From the NCBI GenBank assembly GCA_963851025.1, contig CAWKOA010000016.1, positions 186,001 through 250,000 of the forward strand: a stretch of DNA of 64,000 nucleotides, read 5' to 3'. The first letter of the stretch is position 1. Each line of letters starts with the position of its first letter. Positions 10,217 to 19,379 of the stretch are shown here, piece after piece. The notes below the pieces were generated by a model, which did no database searches, had not been told where the DNA came from, and saw nothing but the letters and a program-made list of their open reading frames with translations. The DNA is from RYN-230 sp963851025 (lineage in GTDB: Bacteria > Actinomycetota > Actinomycetes > Streptosporangiales > Streptosporangiaceae). The position numbers were made by a program, and so were the translations under genes.

Positions 10217-11157
10217 CAGTCAGCATCCCCTTGCAGGTAGCGGAACTGGACGAAGGTGATCAGGCCCACGACGATGATCAGCACGACCGACATCGCGCTG
10301 GCCAGGCCCACGTTGAAGTCGGCGAACGCGGTCTGGTAGATCGCCATCACCACCGACTCCGTGCTCGTCCCCGGGCCGCCGTCGGTCATGATGAAGAACT
10401 GGTTGAAGGCCAGGAACGAGCCCACCACCGAGATGATCAGGCTCAGCGCGATCGAGCGGCGCAGCAGCGGGATCGTGATGGACCGCTCCACGCTCCACCA
10501 GGAAGCCCCGTCCACCCGGGCCGACTCGTAGAGCTCCACCGGGATGCTCTGCATCCCGGCCATCAGCAGCATCATCGTCAGGCCCGCGGCGAACCAGATG
10601 ACCAGGACGCTGATCGCGGTCAGCGCCAGCCCGGTGTGCACCAGCCACGCGGTCGAGGCCTTCACGATGCCGAGCTTGGCCAGGACGACGTTCACGGTCC
10701 CCGAGTTCGGCTGGAGTTCGACCACGGCCATGAAGCTCTCCGCCACCAGGCCGACGATGTACGGCACGAAGATCATCGTGCGGAACACCGTGGTCCCGGG
10801 ACGGTTGGCCCGGACGAACACGGCCAGGGCGTAGCCGAGGACCAGGATCGGGAGGGTGACGATCGCGGTGTACTTCAGCGTGAACAGGATGGACTGCAGG
10901 AACACCGAGTTGTGCACCAGCGCCACGTAGTTCGACAGCCCGATGAAGTGATAGGCGCCGACCAGAGGCCAGTTCGTGAGCGAGATATAGATCCCGAAGC
11001 CCAGCGGGAACAGCGCGAAGACGGTGACGAAGAGCAGGGCCGGGCTGACCAGCGTGAGGCCGGTCCTCCGGGCCCGCCGCTGGGCCGCGGTCGGGGCGGT
11101 CCGGCCCCGCCGGCGGAGCAGGCGCTCCGCCGGCGGGGCACTGGCTTGCAGGGTCAC
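10216..11157 (-). CDS. Carbohydrate ABC transporter permease (MalF/UgpA type)
   Basis: This 313-residue permease is the partner of the MalG-type protein. It has six membrane segments, with the first at about residues 32-55 (LVSPALLFVTVFALFPLGF), and an EAA loop at about residues 214-235 (ELYESARVDGASWWSVERSI). The N-terminal segment is arginine-rich and cytoplasmic. The gene starts four bases after the stop of the binding-protein gene and ends one base into the next permease gene, so the three transport genes are one transcriptional unit. Its length is normal for the family, and no frameshift is seen in this transporter, unlike the second arabinoside importer downstream. Confidence 0.88.
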   Translation of the reverse strand: MTLQASAPPAERLLRRRGRTAPTAAQRRARRTGLTLVSPALLFVTVFALFPLGFGIYISLTNWPLVGAYHFIGLSNYVALVHNSVFLQSILFTLKYTAIVTLPILVLGYALAVFVRANRPGTTVFRTMIFVPYIVGLVAESFMAVVELQPNSGTVNVVLAKLGIVKASTAWLVHTGLALTAISVLVIWFAAGLTMMLLMAGMQSIPVELYESARVDGASWWSVERSITIPLLRRSIALSLIISVVGSFLAFNQFFIMTDGGPGTSTESVVMAIYQTAFADFNVGLASAMSVVLIIVVGLITFVQFRYLQGDAD

Positions 11158-11161
11158 CAGG

Positions 11162-12484
11162 TCAGCCCTTCACGCTGGCCAGGGTGCTCTGGATGCCGGA
11201 CTGGCCTGTCTGCAGGGCGCTGCTGACGTTGCCGTTGTACACGGCCTCCTCGAACATCTTGAACCACGGCGAGCCCGGCTCGTTGAACACCGCGTCGTAG
11301 GCCAGGGTGTACTCGACCGAGCCCTTGGCCAGCGCCCTGAGCGCGATCGCGTCGTAGGGGTTGGTGGCGGCGAACGCCGGGGTGAGGACGTCGGTCCGGA
11401 TCGGCGTCATGCCCTCGGACGGGTACTTCTGCTGCTGGGCGGGCTCCAGCGCCCACTTGATGAACTCCCAGGCCCCGGACGCGTTGGGTGCGCCCGCCGG
11501 GATGACGAAGTCGTCGCCGCCGTCGAAGGTGCTGTAGCCGCCGCCGTTCACCGCGGGCAGCGGCGCGTCGGCGAACTCCGCGTGCTGCGCCTTGGTGGTG
11601 AACTTGGCCGCGAAACCGTAGTCACCGGGCAGGATGCCGACCTTGCCGGCCTCGAAGTCCGCGCCCCAGGTCAGGCCGTTCTGCGTCTGGTCGGCCGCGG
11701 GCACCAGGTGCTGGGCCCACAGTTCCCGGTAGGCCGTGAGCATCGTCTTGAGCGGGGCGTCGGCCGCCACGTTGGCCTTCTGGTTGCCGAGCGGGCCGCT
11801 GATCAGGTGCTGGCCCGCCGCCCAGAGCGACGGCAGCATGGTGAAGCCGAGGCAGCCCTGGCAGTTGCCCGCGAACGAGAAGCCGGAGATCCCGTGCCCG
11901 AGCGCGTTGATCTTCTGGGCGTCCGTGACGATCTGGGCGTAGGTCGTCGGCGGGGCGTCGGGATTCAGTCCCGCCTTCTTGAACAGCGTCTTGTTGTACC
12001 AGAGGACCGAGAGGTCAGCCAGGTAGGGCAGCCCGTAGTACTGGCCGTTGATCGTGGCCAGCTGCAGGTGACCCGGGCTCAGCGAGGTCTTGTAAGGCAG
12101 CGCGTTGACGTACTTGGTGAGGTTCATGAGAGCGTTCTCATGACTGAAGGTCGGCACGTCGATGTCGTTCAGGCCGACCACGTCCGGCACGGAGCCGGCC
12201 CGGATCGCGGTGGCCAGCTGGCTGGTGTCGTCGTTGGGCGGCGTCAGGTGCAGCACCACCTTCAGGTTCTTGTGGGTCGCGTTGAACCCCGCGACCAGGG
12301 CCTTGGCCGGGCCGTCGGTGGCCTGGCGGGCCCAGAAGTGCACCGTTCCGGTGGCGTTCACGCCGAAAGTCTTCGGGGACTGCGAGCCGGACGAGCCGGA
12401 CGAGCCACCGCACGCCGCGGACAGCAACGCCACCGCTCCCACCACGGCGAACACCAGCGGCTTCTGCTTAAGACGCCATTGCAT
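11162..12484 (-). CDS. Sugar-binding lipoprotein of ABC importer
   Basis: This 440-residue extracellular solute-binding protein (family 1) catches a sugar at the cell surface and hands it to the two permeases. It has a short basic N-terminus, a hydrophobic core and the lipobox LLSAAC at about residues 20-25, followed by a Gly/Ser-rich tether. The mature part shows family motifs such as TVHFWARQATDG near the start and WEFIKWALEPAQQQ near the end. GAGGAGG is placed before the ATG. The GH127 gene lies 119 bases upstream on the same strand. Direct repeats in that gap suggest an additional promoter for the transport genes. Confidence 0.9.
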   Translation of the reverse strand: MQWRLKQKPLVFAVVGAVALLSAACGGSSGSSGSQSPKTFGVNATGTVHFWARQATDGPAKALVAGFNATHKNLKVVLHLTPPNDDTSQLATAIRAGSVPDVVGLNDIDVPTFSHENALMNLTKYVNALPYKTSLSPGHLQLATINGQYYGLPYLADLSVLWYNKTLFKKAGLNPDAPPTTYAQIVTDAQKINALGHGISGFSFAGNCQGCLGFTMLPSLWAAGQHLISGPLGNQKANVAADAPLKTMLTAYRELWAQHLVPAADQTQNGLTWGADFEAGKVGILPGDYGFAAKFTTKAQHAEFADAPLPAVNGGGYSTFDGGDDFVIPAGAPNASGAWEFIKWALEPAQQQKYPSEGMTPIRTDVLTPAFAATNPYDAIALRALAKGSVEYTLAYDAVFNEPGSPWFKMFEEAVYNGNVSSALQTGQSGIQSTLASVKG

Positions 12485-12560
12485 GTCACTGCCTCCTCGT
12501 CGAGGGAAGTCATATTGTCAGGGGTTTCGTGCACTATCAGGGGATTTATGACTGGTTGGG
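12485..12560 (-). promoter_or_regulatory. Leader of the binding-protein gene with direct repeats
   Basis: On the minus strand the element CCCCTGATA is repeated as CCCCTGACA about 21 bases further on, followed by an AT-rich CAATAT that could be a -10. The site lies 30-60 bases before the ATG at 12484. Two copies spaced two helical turns apart look like an activator or repressor site, and suggest that transport can be transcribed separately from GH127. Confidence 0.4.
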
Positions 12561-12603
12561 GATATCGGAGGGGAGGTGGTCGGTTTTCCCGGGGATGGCG
12601 GGC

Positions 12604-14550
12604 TTAGTGAGCGGCAGCAGCGGAGGCCTCCCCGGGGCTCGGCGCCGGGATCCAGACCCGCATGGCCCGGCCGTCCCGGTTGTCCCACTGGAAGTACGGG
12701 ATAGCGGTGACCGTGACGGGGTCAGCCGCCGCCCCGGCGGGGCCGCCCGCCGCGCGGTCCGCGCCCGCCCGGACGAGGACCGTTTCCCCCACCCCGGGCA
12801 GGGTGGCGGGCGACTCGCTGAGCTCGCCGGCGATGAGGGCGAGGTCTTCCAGCTCGGCCCCGGCGGGCTGATCGGCCTGCTCGAGGCAGTAGACGAGAGG
12901 GCCCCGCTCGATCGCGGCACAGCCGCGGACCGCGTCGACCCGGGGGTCGGGGTAGGTCAGCCGCGGCGGCATGTCCAGCTCGTAGCGGAGCACGTCGCCG
13001 GGACGCCACCGGCGCCGGACCACCAGGTAGCCCGGCTCGGGACTGGCCTGGACCGGGTCTTCGTTGAGGAGCAGAGCGGGCGGAGCGCTCCAGGCCGGCA
13101 CGCGCAGCGCCAGCCCGCAGTCCTGCGGCGGGGCGCCCGTCACCCGCAGCTCGACCACGCCGGACCACGGGTAGTCCGTGACCATCTCCACGGTCAGGAC
13201 TCCGCCGGCCAGCGGGGCGCTGAGCGTCGCGCCGGTGAACTGGTGCACGTAGAGGGTGCCGCCCGGGCCCGGGCCGCCGGCGCCCGGGGCCGTGCTGGTC
13301 GTGGCCAGGTAGTGCTGGAGCGAGGCCATCGTGCGCATGATGTTGGGCGGGCAGCACGCGCAGCTGAACCATTCCCGGCGCCGTCCCGGGTCGTCTTTCT
13401 CAAAATGATCGGCGCGGCGCTGCAGAGGGTTGACGTAGAAGAACCTGGTGCCGCCGGTGGCCGTGGACGCGGCGAACCCGTTGTAGAGCGTGCGTTCCAT
13501 CAGGTCCGCGAACCCCGCGTCGCCGGTCGCCAGCAGCAGCCGCCAGGACCACTGGAAGCTGGCGATGGCCGCGCACGTCTCGTTGTAGGCCCGGTCGGGC
13601 GGCAGCTCGAAACGGTCGCCGAAGCTCTCGCCCTCATGCCGCGACCCGTTCCCGCCGGTCAGGTACGTCTTGGCCGCGACCATGTCGGCCCACCGGGTCA
13701 GCGACGTCTGGAGCAGGTCCGCGTCGGAGGTCTCCGCCGCGACGTCCGCGACCCCGGCGTCCAGGTAGAGCGCGCGGACCACGTGCCCGACCTCGGTCGT
13801 GGTCTGCCGGACCGGCTCATGGTCTTGCAGGTAGCGGCGGCCGAACCCGGAGTCCCCGATCATCCCGCGGCCCCGCTGCTCGATGAACTGGCTGGCCAGC
13901 CGCAGGTACGGTTCGTGCCCGGTTTCCCGGTAGAGCTCCGTCAGGGCGGTCTCCACGATCGGGTGCCCGTCGATACCTTCCTCCCGGCCCAGGAAGTGCT
14001 CCACCAGATGATCGGCGAACCGGCGCGCCACCCGGAGCAGCCCGGGGTCCCCCGCGCCGCGCTGGCAGGCGATCGCGGCCTGGATCAGGTGCCCGGCGCA
14101 GTACATCTCGTGGCTCGAGGCCAGGAAGCTGTACCGGGGCCGTCCGGTCACCTGCATGTAGGAATTGAGGTAGCCATCCGGCTGCTGGGCCTTCTCCAGC
14201 AGGGCGGTGGCCTCGGCCAGGAAGCTGGCCAGCTCCTGGTCGGCGGTCCGGCCCAGTTCCCAGCCGACCGCCTCCAGGACCTTGTAGAGGTCGGAGTCCA
14301 TGAACACCGGTCCCCGGTATCCCTCGGTACCGCCGGTGATGGCGAGGCGGAGGTTGGCCAGGTTGCCTGCCGACTCGAGCTGGCGCAGGGCCAGCGGGAG
14401 GCTGGCCGCGGCGTTGCGTTGCTGCCAGTCGCTCAGCAGGCCACGGTCCAGGCGGACATCCTGGCCACCGAGCGGCCGGTGCGCGACCGCGGCACCGGGG
14501 CTGGGCACCGCGGGGCCGCGGGCTGGGGGAATCTCATCGACGCTGGGCAC
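12604..14550 (-). CDS. GH127 beta-L-arabinofuranosidase
   Basis: Glycoside hydrolase family 127 removes beta-L-arabinofuranose from arabino-oligosaccharides and glycopeptides using a zinc-bound cysteine nucleophile. The zinc and catalytic residues known from Bifidobacterium HypBA1 can be placed here: Glu324 and Cys326 in NETCAAI, and Cys399-Cys400 in CACCPPN, with Cys399 the likely nucleophile. The N-terminal alpha/alpha barrel (about residues 35-410) precedes beta domains, and the 648-residue length is typical. There is no signal peptide, so it acts in the cytoplasm on imported sugar. The GTG start follows GGAGGTGGAG. The gene leads the operon with the downstream ABC importer and is divergent from a LacI regulator. 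Confidence 0.9.
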   Translation of the reverse strand: MPSVDEIPPARGPAVPSPGAAVAHRPLGGQDVRLDRGLLSDWQQRNAAASLPLALRQLESAGNLANLRLAITGGTEGYRGPVFMDSDLYKVLEAVGWELGRTADQELASFLAEATALLEKAQQPDGYLNSYMQVTGRPRYSFLASSHEMYCAGHLIQAAIACQRGAGDPGLLRVARRFADHLVEHFLGREEGIDGHPIVETALTELYRETGHEPYLRLASQFIEQRGRGMIGDSGFGRRYLQDHEPVRQTTTEVGHVVRALYLDAGVADVAAETSDADLLQTSLTRWADMVAAKTYLTGGNGSRHEGESFGDRFELPPDRAYNETCAAIASFQWSWRLLLATGDAGFADLMERTLYNGFAASTATGGTRFFYVNPLQRRADHFEKDDPGRRREWFSCACCPPNIMRTMASLQHYLATTSTAPGAGGPGPGGTLYVHQFTGATLSAPLAGGVLTVEMVTDYPWSGVVELRVTGAPPQDCGLALRVPAWSAPPALLLNEDPVQASPEPGYLVVRRRWRPGDVLRYELDMPPRLTYPDPRVDAVRGCAAIERGPLVYCLEQADQPAGAELEDLALIAGELSESPATLPGVGETVLVRAGADRAAGGPAGAAADPVTVTAIPYFQWDNRDGRAMRVWIPAPSPGEASAAAAH

Positions 14551-14597
14551 CTGGACTGCTCCACCTCCTGGACGGATGATTCAGTCATGAACGCGTT

Positions 14598-14613
14598 GGG
14601 GGAGCGCTTCCCC
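14598..14613. promoter_or_regulatory. LacI-type operator candidate before GH127
   Basis: GGGGAGCGCTTCCCC is a near-perfect palindrome around AGCGCT with the central CG that LacI-family regulators prefer. It lies about 50 bases before the GH127 start in the gap shared with the divergent LacI gene at 14795. Binding of that regulator to this site is inferred from position. Confidence 0.55.
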
Positions 14614-14794
14614 ACCCAGACTGACGCGTGGGTGGCTGGCCGGGACGCACCCGGCCGGGTGCGTCGCTTACCGTGCCGACGCGATCACATAGACAGAATC
14701 ACACCGTAAGGAATACCTTTTCCCTAGCAAGGTAGGAGTCGTGACGGGAGGCGTCAAGCCTGTATAGTCCCGTTTTGATTACGGATCACGGCGG

Positions 14795-16033
14795 GTGCTG
14801 CCGTGCAGGATGACGGAGCAACCCTTTGCCTCCTCGCGAAACCCAGCCCGGCCCGGAGCCAGGTCCCGGGCCGGACGCACAGTCCCGGCCAGACACACCG
14901 TCCCGGCCAGACACACCGTCCCGGCCAGACGCACAGTCCCGGCCGGACACACGTCCCGGCCAGACACACCGTCCCGGCCAGACACACAATCCCGGCCAGA
15001 CGCACGGGCCAGGCCGGACGCACGATCGCGGCGCGTCACCATCCGCGACGTCGCGGCCCAGGCGGGAGTCTCCATCGGGACCGCGTCCAAGGCCCTCAAC
15101 GGCCAGGGCAAACTTCGCGACGAGACCAGGGACCGGGTGGCGTCCGCCGCCCGGGACCTCGGCTTCGCTCCCAACGTGCTGGCCCGCGGCCTGCTCGCCG
15201 GGCGGACCTACACGGTGGGCGTGATCACCACGGACAGTTTCGGCCGGTTCAGCATCCCGATCATGCTGGGCGCCGAGGACGCCCTGGGGGCGGGGCAGAT
15301 CTCGGTGTTCATGTGCGACACCCGGGACGACCCCGGCCGGGAACGTCAGTACCTGGACATGCTGCTGTCCCGCCGGGCGGACGGCCTCATCGTGGCCGGG
15401 CGGCGGATCGAGCCGCGGCCCAGCATCGGCCAGAACCTGGGTATCCCTGTCGTCTACGCCATGACCCAGTCCATGGACAGCGACGAGCCCGCGATCCTGC
15501 CCGACGATACCGGCGGCGGGCGGCTCGCGGCCGAGCACCTGCTGGCCCTGGGCCGCCAGCGGTTCGGCCACATCACCGGCCCGGAGCGTTTCCTCGCCGC
15601 CCGCAAGCGCGCCCGGGGCTTCTGCGACGCGATGGCCGGGGCGGGCCTGCCCTTCACCGCCAACGACGTGCTGTACGGGGAGTGGAGCGAGGCCTGGGGA
15701 CGGGAGGCGGCCCGGCTGGTGATGCGCACCACACCCGGGGTGGACGCGATCTTCTGCGGCAACGACCAGATCGCCCGGGGCGTCTCCGACACCCTGCGCC
15801 TGATCGGCTGCCGGGTGCCCGAGGACATCGCCCTGGTCGGCTTCGACAACTGGAGCCCGATGGTGCTGGGCGCCGATCCGCCGCTGACCAGCATCGATAT
15901 GTGCCTGGAGGAGGTCGGGCGGGTGGCCGCGGAACACCTGCTGGAGGCCATCAACGGGCAGCCCACGCACGGCGTGCACACCATCCCCTGCCGCCTGGTC
16001 CCGCGCGGCTCGACCAGGCCCGGGACGTCATGA
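14795..16033 (+). CDS. LacI family transcriptional regulator with repeat-encoded N-terminus
   Basis: This repressor has the usual helix-turn-helix and hinge (VTIRDVAAQAGVSIGTASKA, then NVLARGLLAG) and a periplasmic-binding-protein-like effector domain up to GFDNWSPM and LTSIDM near the end. It probably controls the divergent GH127-ABC operon, with an arabinoside as inducer. The first 80 or so residues before the helix-turn-helix are encoded by an 18-base tandem repeat and read as repeated HTVPAR and then SRPDTP, because one repeat unit has only 17 bases. GTG 14795 and ATG 14810 are possible starts. A family-length protein would begin near 15037, where only a weak start exists, so the tail may be translated. 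Confidence 0.82.
   Translation: MLPCRMTEQPFASSRNPARPGARSRAGRTVPARHTVPARHTVPARRTVPAGHTSRPDTPSRPDTQSRPDARARPDARSRRVTIRDVAAQAGVSIGTASKALNGQGKLRDETRDRVASAARDLGFAPNVLARGLLAGRTYTVGVITTDSFGRFSIPIMLGAEDALGAGQISVFMCDTRDDPGRERQYLDMLLSRRADGLIVAGRRIEPRPSIGQNLGIPVVYAMTQSMDSDEPAILPDDTGGGRLAAEHLLALGRQRFGHITGPERFLAARKRARGFCDAMAGAGLPFTANDVLYGEWSEAWGREAARLVMRTTPGVDAIFCGNDQIARGVSDTLRLIGCRVPEDIALVGFDNWSPMVLGADPPLTSIDMCLEEVGRVAAEHLLEAINGQPTHGVHTIPCRLVPRGSTRPGTS
14878..15015 (+). repeat. 18-base minisatellite inside a LacI gene
   Basis: About eight head-to-tail copies of a unit close to GTCCCGGCCAGACACACC lie at the 5' end of the LacI gene. Most copies are 18 bases and keep the frame; one near 14937 is 17 bases and switches the encoded peptide repeat. 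Copy number could vary between strains and change the N-terminus. Confidence 0.85.
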
Positions 16034-16057
16034 CCGGCCCGCTCCCGGGCCCGCGGC

Positions 16058-16077
16058 GGGCGGCCCGTGAGCCGCCC
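16058..16077 (+). terminator. GC hairpin after the first LacI gene
   Basis: GGGCGGC and GCCGCCC form a perfect 7-bp stem around CCGTGA, 25 bases after the stop at 16033. There is no T-tract, as is common in high-GC actinobacteria. Confidence 0.5.
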
Positions 16078-16122
16078 GGGAGCCGCACGCGGGCCGCCCG
16101 CGGGCCGCTCCCGGCGGCCAGC

Positions 16123-16152
16123 TTGACCCAGGATGTTGTGAGCGGTCACAAT
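16123..16152 (+). promoter_or_regulatory. Promoter with lac-type operator before the second LacI gene
   Basis: A TTGACC box at 16123-16128 is followed after 18 bases by CACAAT (16147-16152). Over the spacer and -10 lies TTGTGAGCGGTCACAA (16136-16151), a palindrome with perfect 6-bp arms that resembles the left half of the classical lac operator. It would fit repression of the second LacI gene and possibly the araBDA operon behind it. Confidence 0.5.
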
Positions 16153-16430
16153 CCCCCCGGGCTCGGAAACGGAACCGCATACTTGTCTGGAGCAAGTGGG
16201 TACACAAGGTGTTATCTGTGGCTATTGAGTCTGGCCACGGGTGAAATACGGTGGGGCGGGGCCAGGACTCCAGCCCGGTGCCGGGCCAGACGGGACAGCG
16301 GACGGCGCCAGGCGCCGGGCGGGCGCGGCCCCGTAAGACCGAACAGCACAGAGAACGGCCGGCGGAATCCGGGCGGGTCGAGGCAGCGGAGCCCCGGGCG
16401 GCGGGACGAGACGGCGGAAGGAGGCGGTAC

Positions 16431-17453
16431 GTGGCACTTACCGATCGCGGGCGCAACCGCCCGCCGGTCATGACCGATGTCGCTCAGCTGGCCGGCGTCT
16501 CGCATCAGACCGTGTCCCGGGTCCTCAACGACCATCCCAACGTCCGCCCGCAGACCAGGGAACTGGTCCTCGCCGCGATCAGCGAGCTCGGCTACCGGCC
16601 GAACGCCGCGGCCCGGACCCTGGTCACCCGGCGCACCCACACCCTCGGCGTGATCAGCTTCGACACCACCCTGTACGGGCCGGCGTCCATGCTCTACGGC
16701 ATCGAGCGCGCGGCCCAGGACACCTACTTCGTCTCTATCGCCAGCACCCCGACCCTGGACCGGCGCTCGGTGCTGGACTCGGTGGAGCGCTTCGTGGGGC
16801 AGGGCGTCGAGGGGATCATCGTCATCACCGCGCAGGTGTCCGCGGTCGAGGCGCTGGCTGACTGCCCGACCGACATCCCGCTCGTCGCGGTGGGCTGCCG
16901 GACGGCCCTGCCGCTGCACTCGGTCGCGGTGGACAACGCCGCGGGCGCCGCCCTGGCCACCCGGTACCTGCTCAGCCTGGGCCACCGCACGGTCCACCAC
17001 CTGAGCGGGCCGCCCTCCTGGCTCGACGCCGAGGCGCGGGTGGAAGGCTGGCGGGAAGCGCTACGTGAGGCCGGGGCGGACGAGCCGGCCCTGATCTCCG
17101 GCGACTGGTCCGCGGCGTCCGGGTACGAGAGGGGGCAGCAGATCGCGCGGGACGCCAGCGTGACCGCGGTCCTCTGCGCCAACGACCACGTGGCGCTGGG
17201 CGTGATCCGCGCGCTGGCCGAGCAGGGGCGGCGGGTGCCGGAGGACGTCAGCGTGGTCGGCTTCGACGACATCCCGGAGGCCGCCTACTTCCGTCCCCCG
17301 CTGACCACGGTGCAGCAGGACTTCGGGGAGCTGGGCCGGCGGGCGCTGGACTCGCTGGTCGGGCTGATCTTCGATCGTGACGCGGCCGCTCCCGCCGAGC
17401 TGGTCGCCCCCCAGTTCGTGGTCCGGTCCAGCGCCGCACCCCCCGCGACCTGA
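16431..17453 (+). CDS. LacI family transcriptional regulator of the ara operon
   Basis: This is a 340-residue LacI/GalR repressor. The helix-turn-helix and hinge are clear (VMTDVAQLAGVSHQTVSRVL, then GYRPNAAARTL), and the effector domain carries VLCANDHVALGVIRAL and VVGFDDIPEAAYFRPPLTT near the end. I chose the GTG at 16431 because GGAAGGAGG ends eight bases before it and the resulting length is normal; the open frame upstream encodes only Arg/Pro-rich filler. The gene lies 95 bases before araB on the same strand, so it most likely controls L-arabinose catabolism in place of AraC, which is absent here. Confidence 0.88.
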   Translation: MALTDRGRNRPPVMTDVAQLAGVSHQTVSRVLNDHPNVRPQTRELVLAAISELGYRPNAAARTLVTRRTHTLGVISFDTTLYGPASMLYGIERAAQDTYFVSIASTPTLDRRSVLDSVERFVGQGVEGIIVITAQVSAVEALADCPTDIPLVAVGCRTALPLHSVAVDNAAGAALATRYLLSLGHRTVHHLSGPPSWLDAEARVEGWREALREAGADEPALISGDWSAASGYERGQQIARDASVTAVLCANDHVALGVIRALAEQGRRVPEDVSVVGFDDIPEAAYFRPPLTTVQQDFGELGRRALDSLVGLIFDRDAAAPAELVAPQFVVRSSAAPPAT

Positions 17454-17548
17454 CCCGGGCGCGGCAGGACACCCGCAGGCCCCCGGCCGAGGCTCCGACT
17501 GGACGTCACTCAACGCAGACGAGACCGACCAGGCAGAACAGGACGACG

Positions 17549-19379
17549 ATGACTGTTAGCGCTCACGACAGCGACAGCGGGCCCGGCGGGTCTGCCGGCC
17601 CCGGCGGGCCGGGCGGCCCCGGCGGCCATGGTGCCCCCGGCCGCCCGGAGGACAGTTACGCCGTCGGGGTGGACTTCGGCACGCTGTCCGGCCGCGCCGT
17701 GGTGGTCCGGGTCCGCGACGGCGCCGAAGTCGGCACGGCGGTCTGCCCTTACCGGCACGCGGTCATGGACGCCAAGCTGGCCGCGACCGGCGAGCCGCTG
17801 CCGCCGGACTGGGCCCTGCAGGACCCGGAGGACTACCGGGACGTGCTGCGCGAGGCGGTCCCGGCCGCGGTCCGGGCGGCCGGCGTCGACCCGGCCCGGG
17901 TGATCGGCATCGGCACCGACTTCACCGCCTGCACCGTGCTGCCCGGCCCGGCGCGACGGCACCCCGCTGTGCCAGGTGCCCGGGCTGGAGGGCCGCCCGC
18001 ACGCCTACCCCAAGCTGTGGAAGCACCACGCGGCCCAGCCGCAGGCGGACCGGATCAACGCGCTGGCCCACGAGTGGGGCGAGCCGTGGATCGGCCGGTA
18101 CGGCGGCAAGATCTCCTCGGAGTGGCAGTTCGCCAAGGCCCTCCAGCTGCTGGAGGAGGACCCGGACATCTACCGGCAGGCCGACCGCTGGATCGAGGCG
18201 GCCGACTGGATCATCTGGCAGCTGTGCGGCGCCGAGACCCGCAACACCTGCACCGCCGGCTACAAGGGCATCTACCAGGACGGCCGCTATCCCTCGCCGG
18301 ACTTCCTCGGGGCGCTGAACCCCGGCTTCGCCAGCTTCGCCGGGGACAAGCTGGCCCACCCCGTGTCGCCGCTGGGGGCCCGGGCGGGCGGGCTGACCGC
18401 CGAGGCGGCCGGGTGGACCGGGCTGCCCGAGGGCATCGCCGTGGCCGTGGGCAACGTGGACGCGCACGTCACCCCGCCTGCGGCCAACGCGATCGCGCCT
18501 GGTCAGATGGTGGCCATCATGGGTACCTCGACCTGCCACGTGATGAACTCGGCCACGCTCGCCGAGGTGCCCGGCATGTGCGGGGTGGTGGACGGCGGCA
18601 TCGTCGCCGGGGAGTACGGCTACGAGGCCGGGCAGAGCGGCGTGGGCGACATCTTCGCCTGGTTCCTCGATCACGCCGTCCCGGCCAGCTACCGGGACGA
18701 GGCCGGGCGGCGCGGCGTGTCCCTGTTCGAGCTGCTGTCGGCCGAGGCCGCGAGCCAGCCCGCCGGCGCGCACGGGCTGATCGCCCTGGACTGGCTCAAC
18801 GGGAACCGCTCGGTGCTGGTCGACGTCCAGCTGTCCGGGGCGATCGTGGGCCTGACCCTGGCCACCCGGCCGCCGGACATCTACCGGGCCCTGGTGGAAT
18901 CGACCGCGTTCGGCACCCGGGTCATCATCGACGCGTTCTCCTCGTCCGGGGTCGAGGTCACCGAGTTCGTGGTGGCCGGCGGCCTGCTCAAGGACGCGTT
19001 CGTGATGCAGGTCTACGCAGACGTGCTGCGGCTGCCGCTCAGCGTCATCTCCTCCGGCCAGGGCCCCGCGCTCGGCTCGGCCATCCACGCCGCGGTCGCG
19101 GCGGGCGCCTACCCCGACGTGCCGGCCGCCGCCGCGGCCATGGGCAGCAAGCAGGAGGCGGTGTACACGCCCGACCCGGCCAGCGCCCGCGTGTACGACG
19201 AGCTGTACGCCGAGTACGTGCGGCTGCACGACTACTTCGGCCGCGGCCCGAACGAGGTCATGCACCGGCTGCGGGCCCTCCGCGACCGCGCGCTCGCCGC
19301 CGGGCCGGGCGGCACGGAACTCGCGGCCGCCGAGGCCCGCGAGCACGACACCCCGAGCCCGGAAGGCAGCCAGCGATGA
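17549..19379 (+). CDS. araB: L-ribulokinase AraB (frameshifted near 17950)
   Basis: AraB phosphorylates L-ribulose to L-ribulose 5-phosphate. The FGGY-kinase signatures are present on both sides of the shift: VGVDFGTLSGRAVVV and IGIGTDFTACTVLP before it, and KLWKHHAAQPQADRIN, KISSEWQFAKALQ, MGTSTCHVM, EYGYEAGQSGVGDIFAWF and VVAGGLLKD after it. The frame changes by one base at about 17941-17957, where the downstream frame resumes as RDGTPLCQVPG. The N-terminus has a Gly/Pro-rich insert of about 30 residues. The stop overlaps the araD start by ATGA, so araB, araD and araA are one unit. The shift is most likely a sequencing insertion. Confidence 0.88.

Larger units (their letters stand above)
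16034..16430. other. Intergenic region between two LacI genes
   Basis: The stretch holds a GC hairpin just after the first LacI gene (16058-16077), then a promoter with a lac-like operator (16123-16152), and then about 250 bases that stay open in the frame of the second LacI gene but read as arginine-rich low complexity. The second LacI gene has a strong ribosome binding site at 16416-16423, so this part is taken as untranslated leader. Confidence 0.55.

Noticed and set aside
11024..12607. A 527-residue plus-strand frame opposite the binding-protein gene
   Set aside because: It is antisense to a clear lipoprotein gene and has no start signal or family features.
14878..15015. Possible CRISPR array
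   Set aside because: The units are contiguous 18-base repeats without spacers and lie in a coding frame; no cas genes are present.
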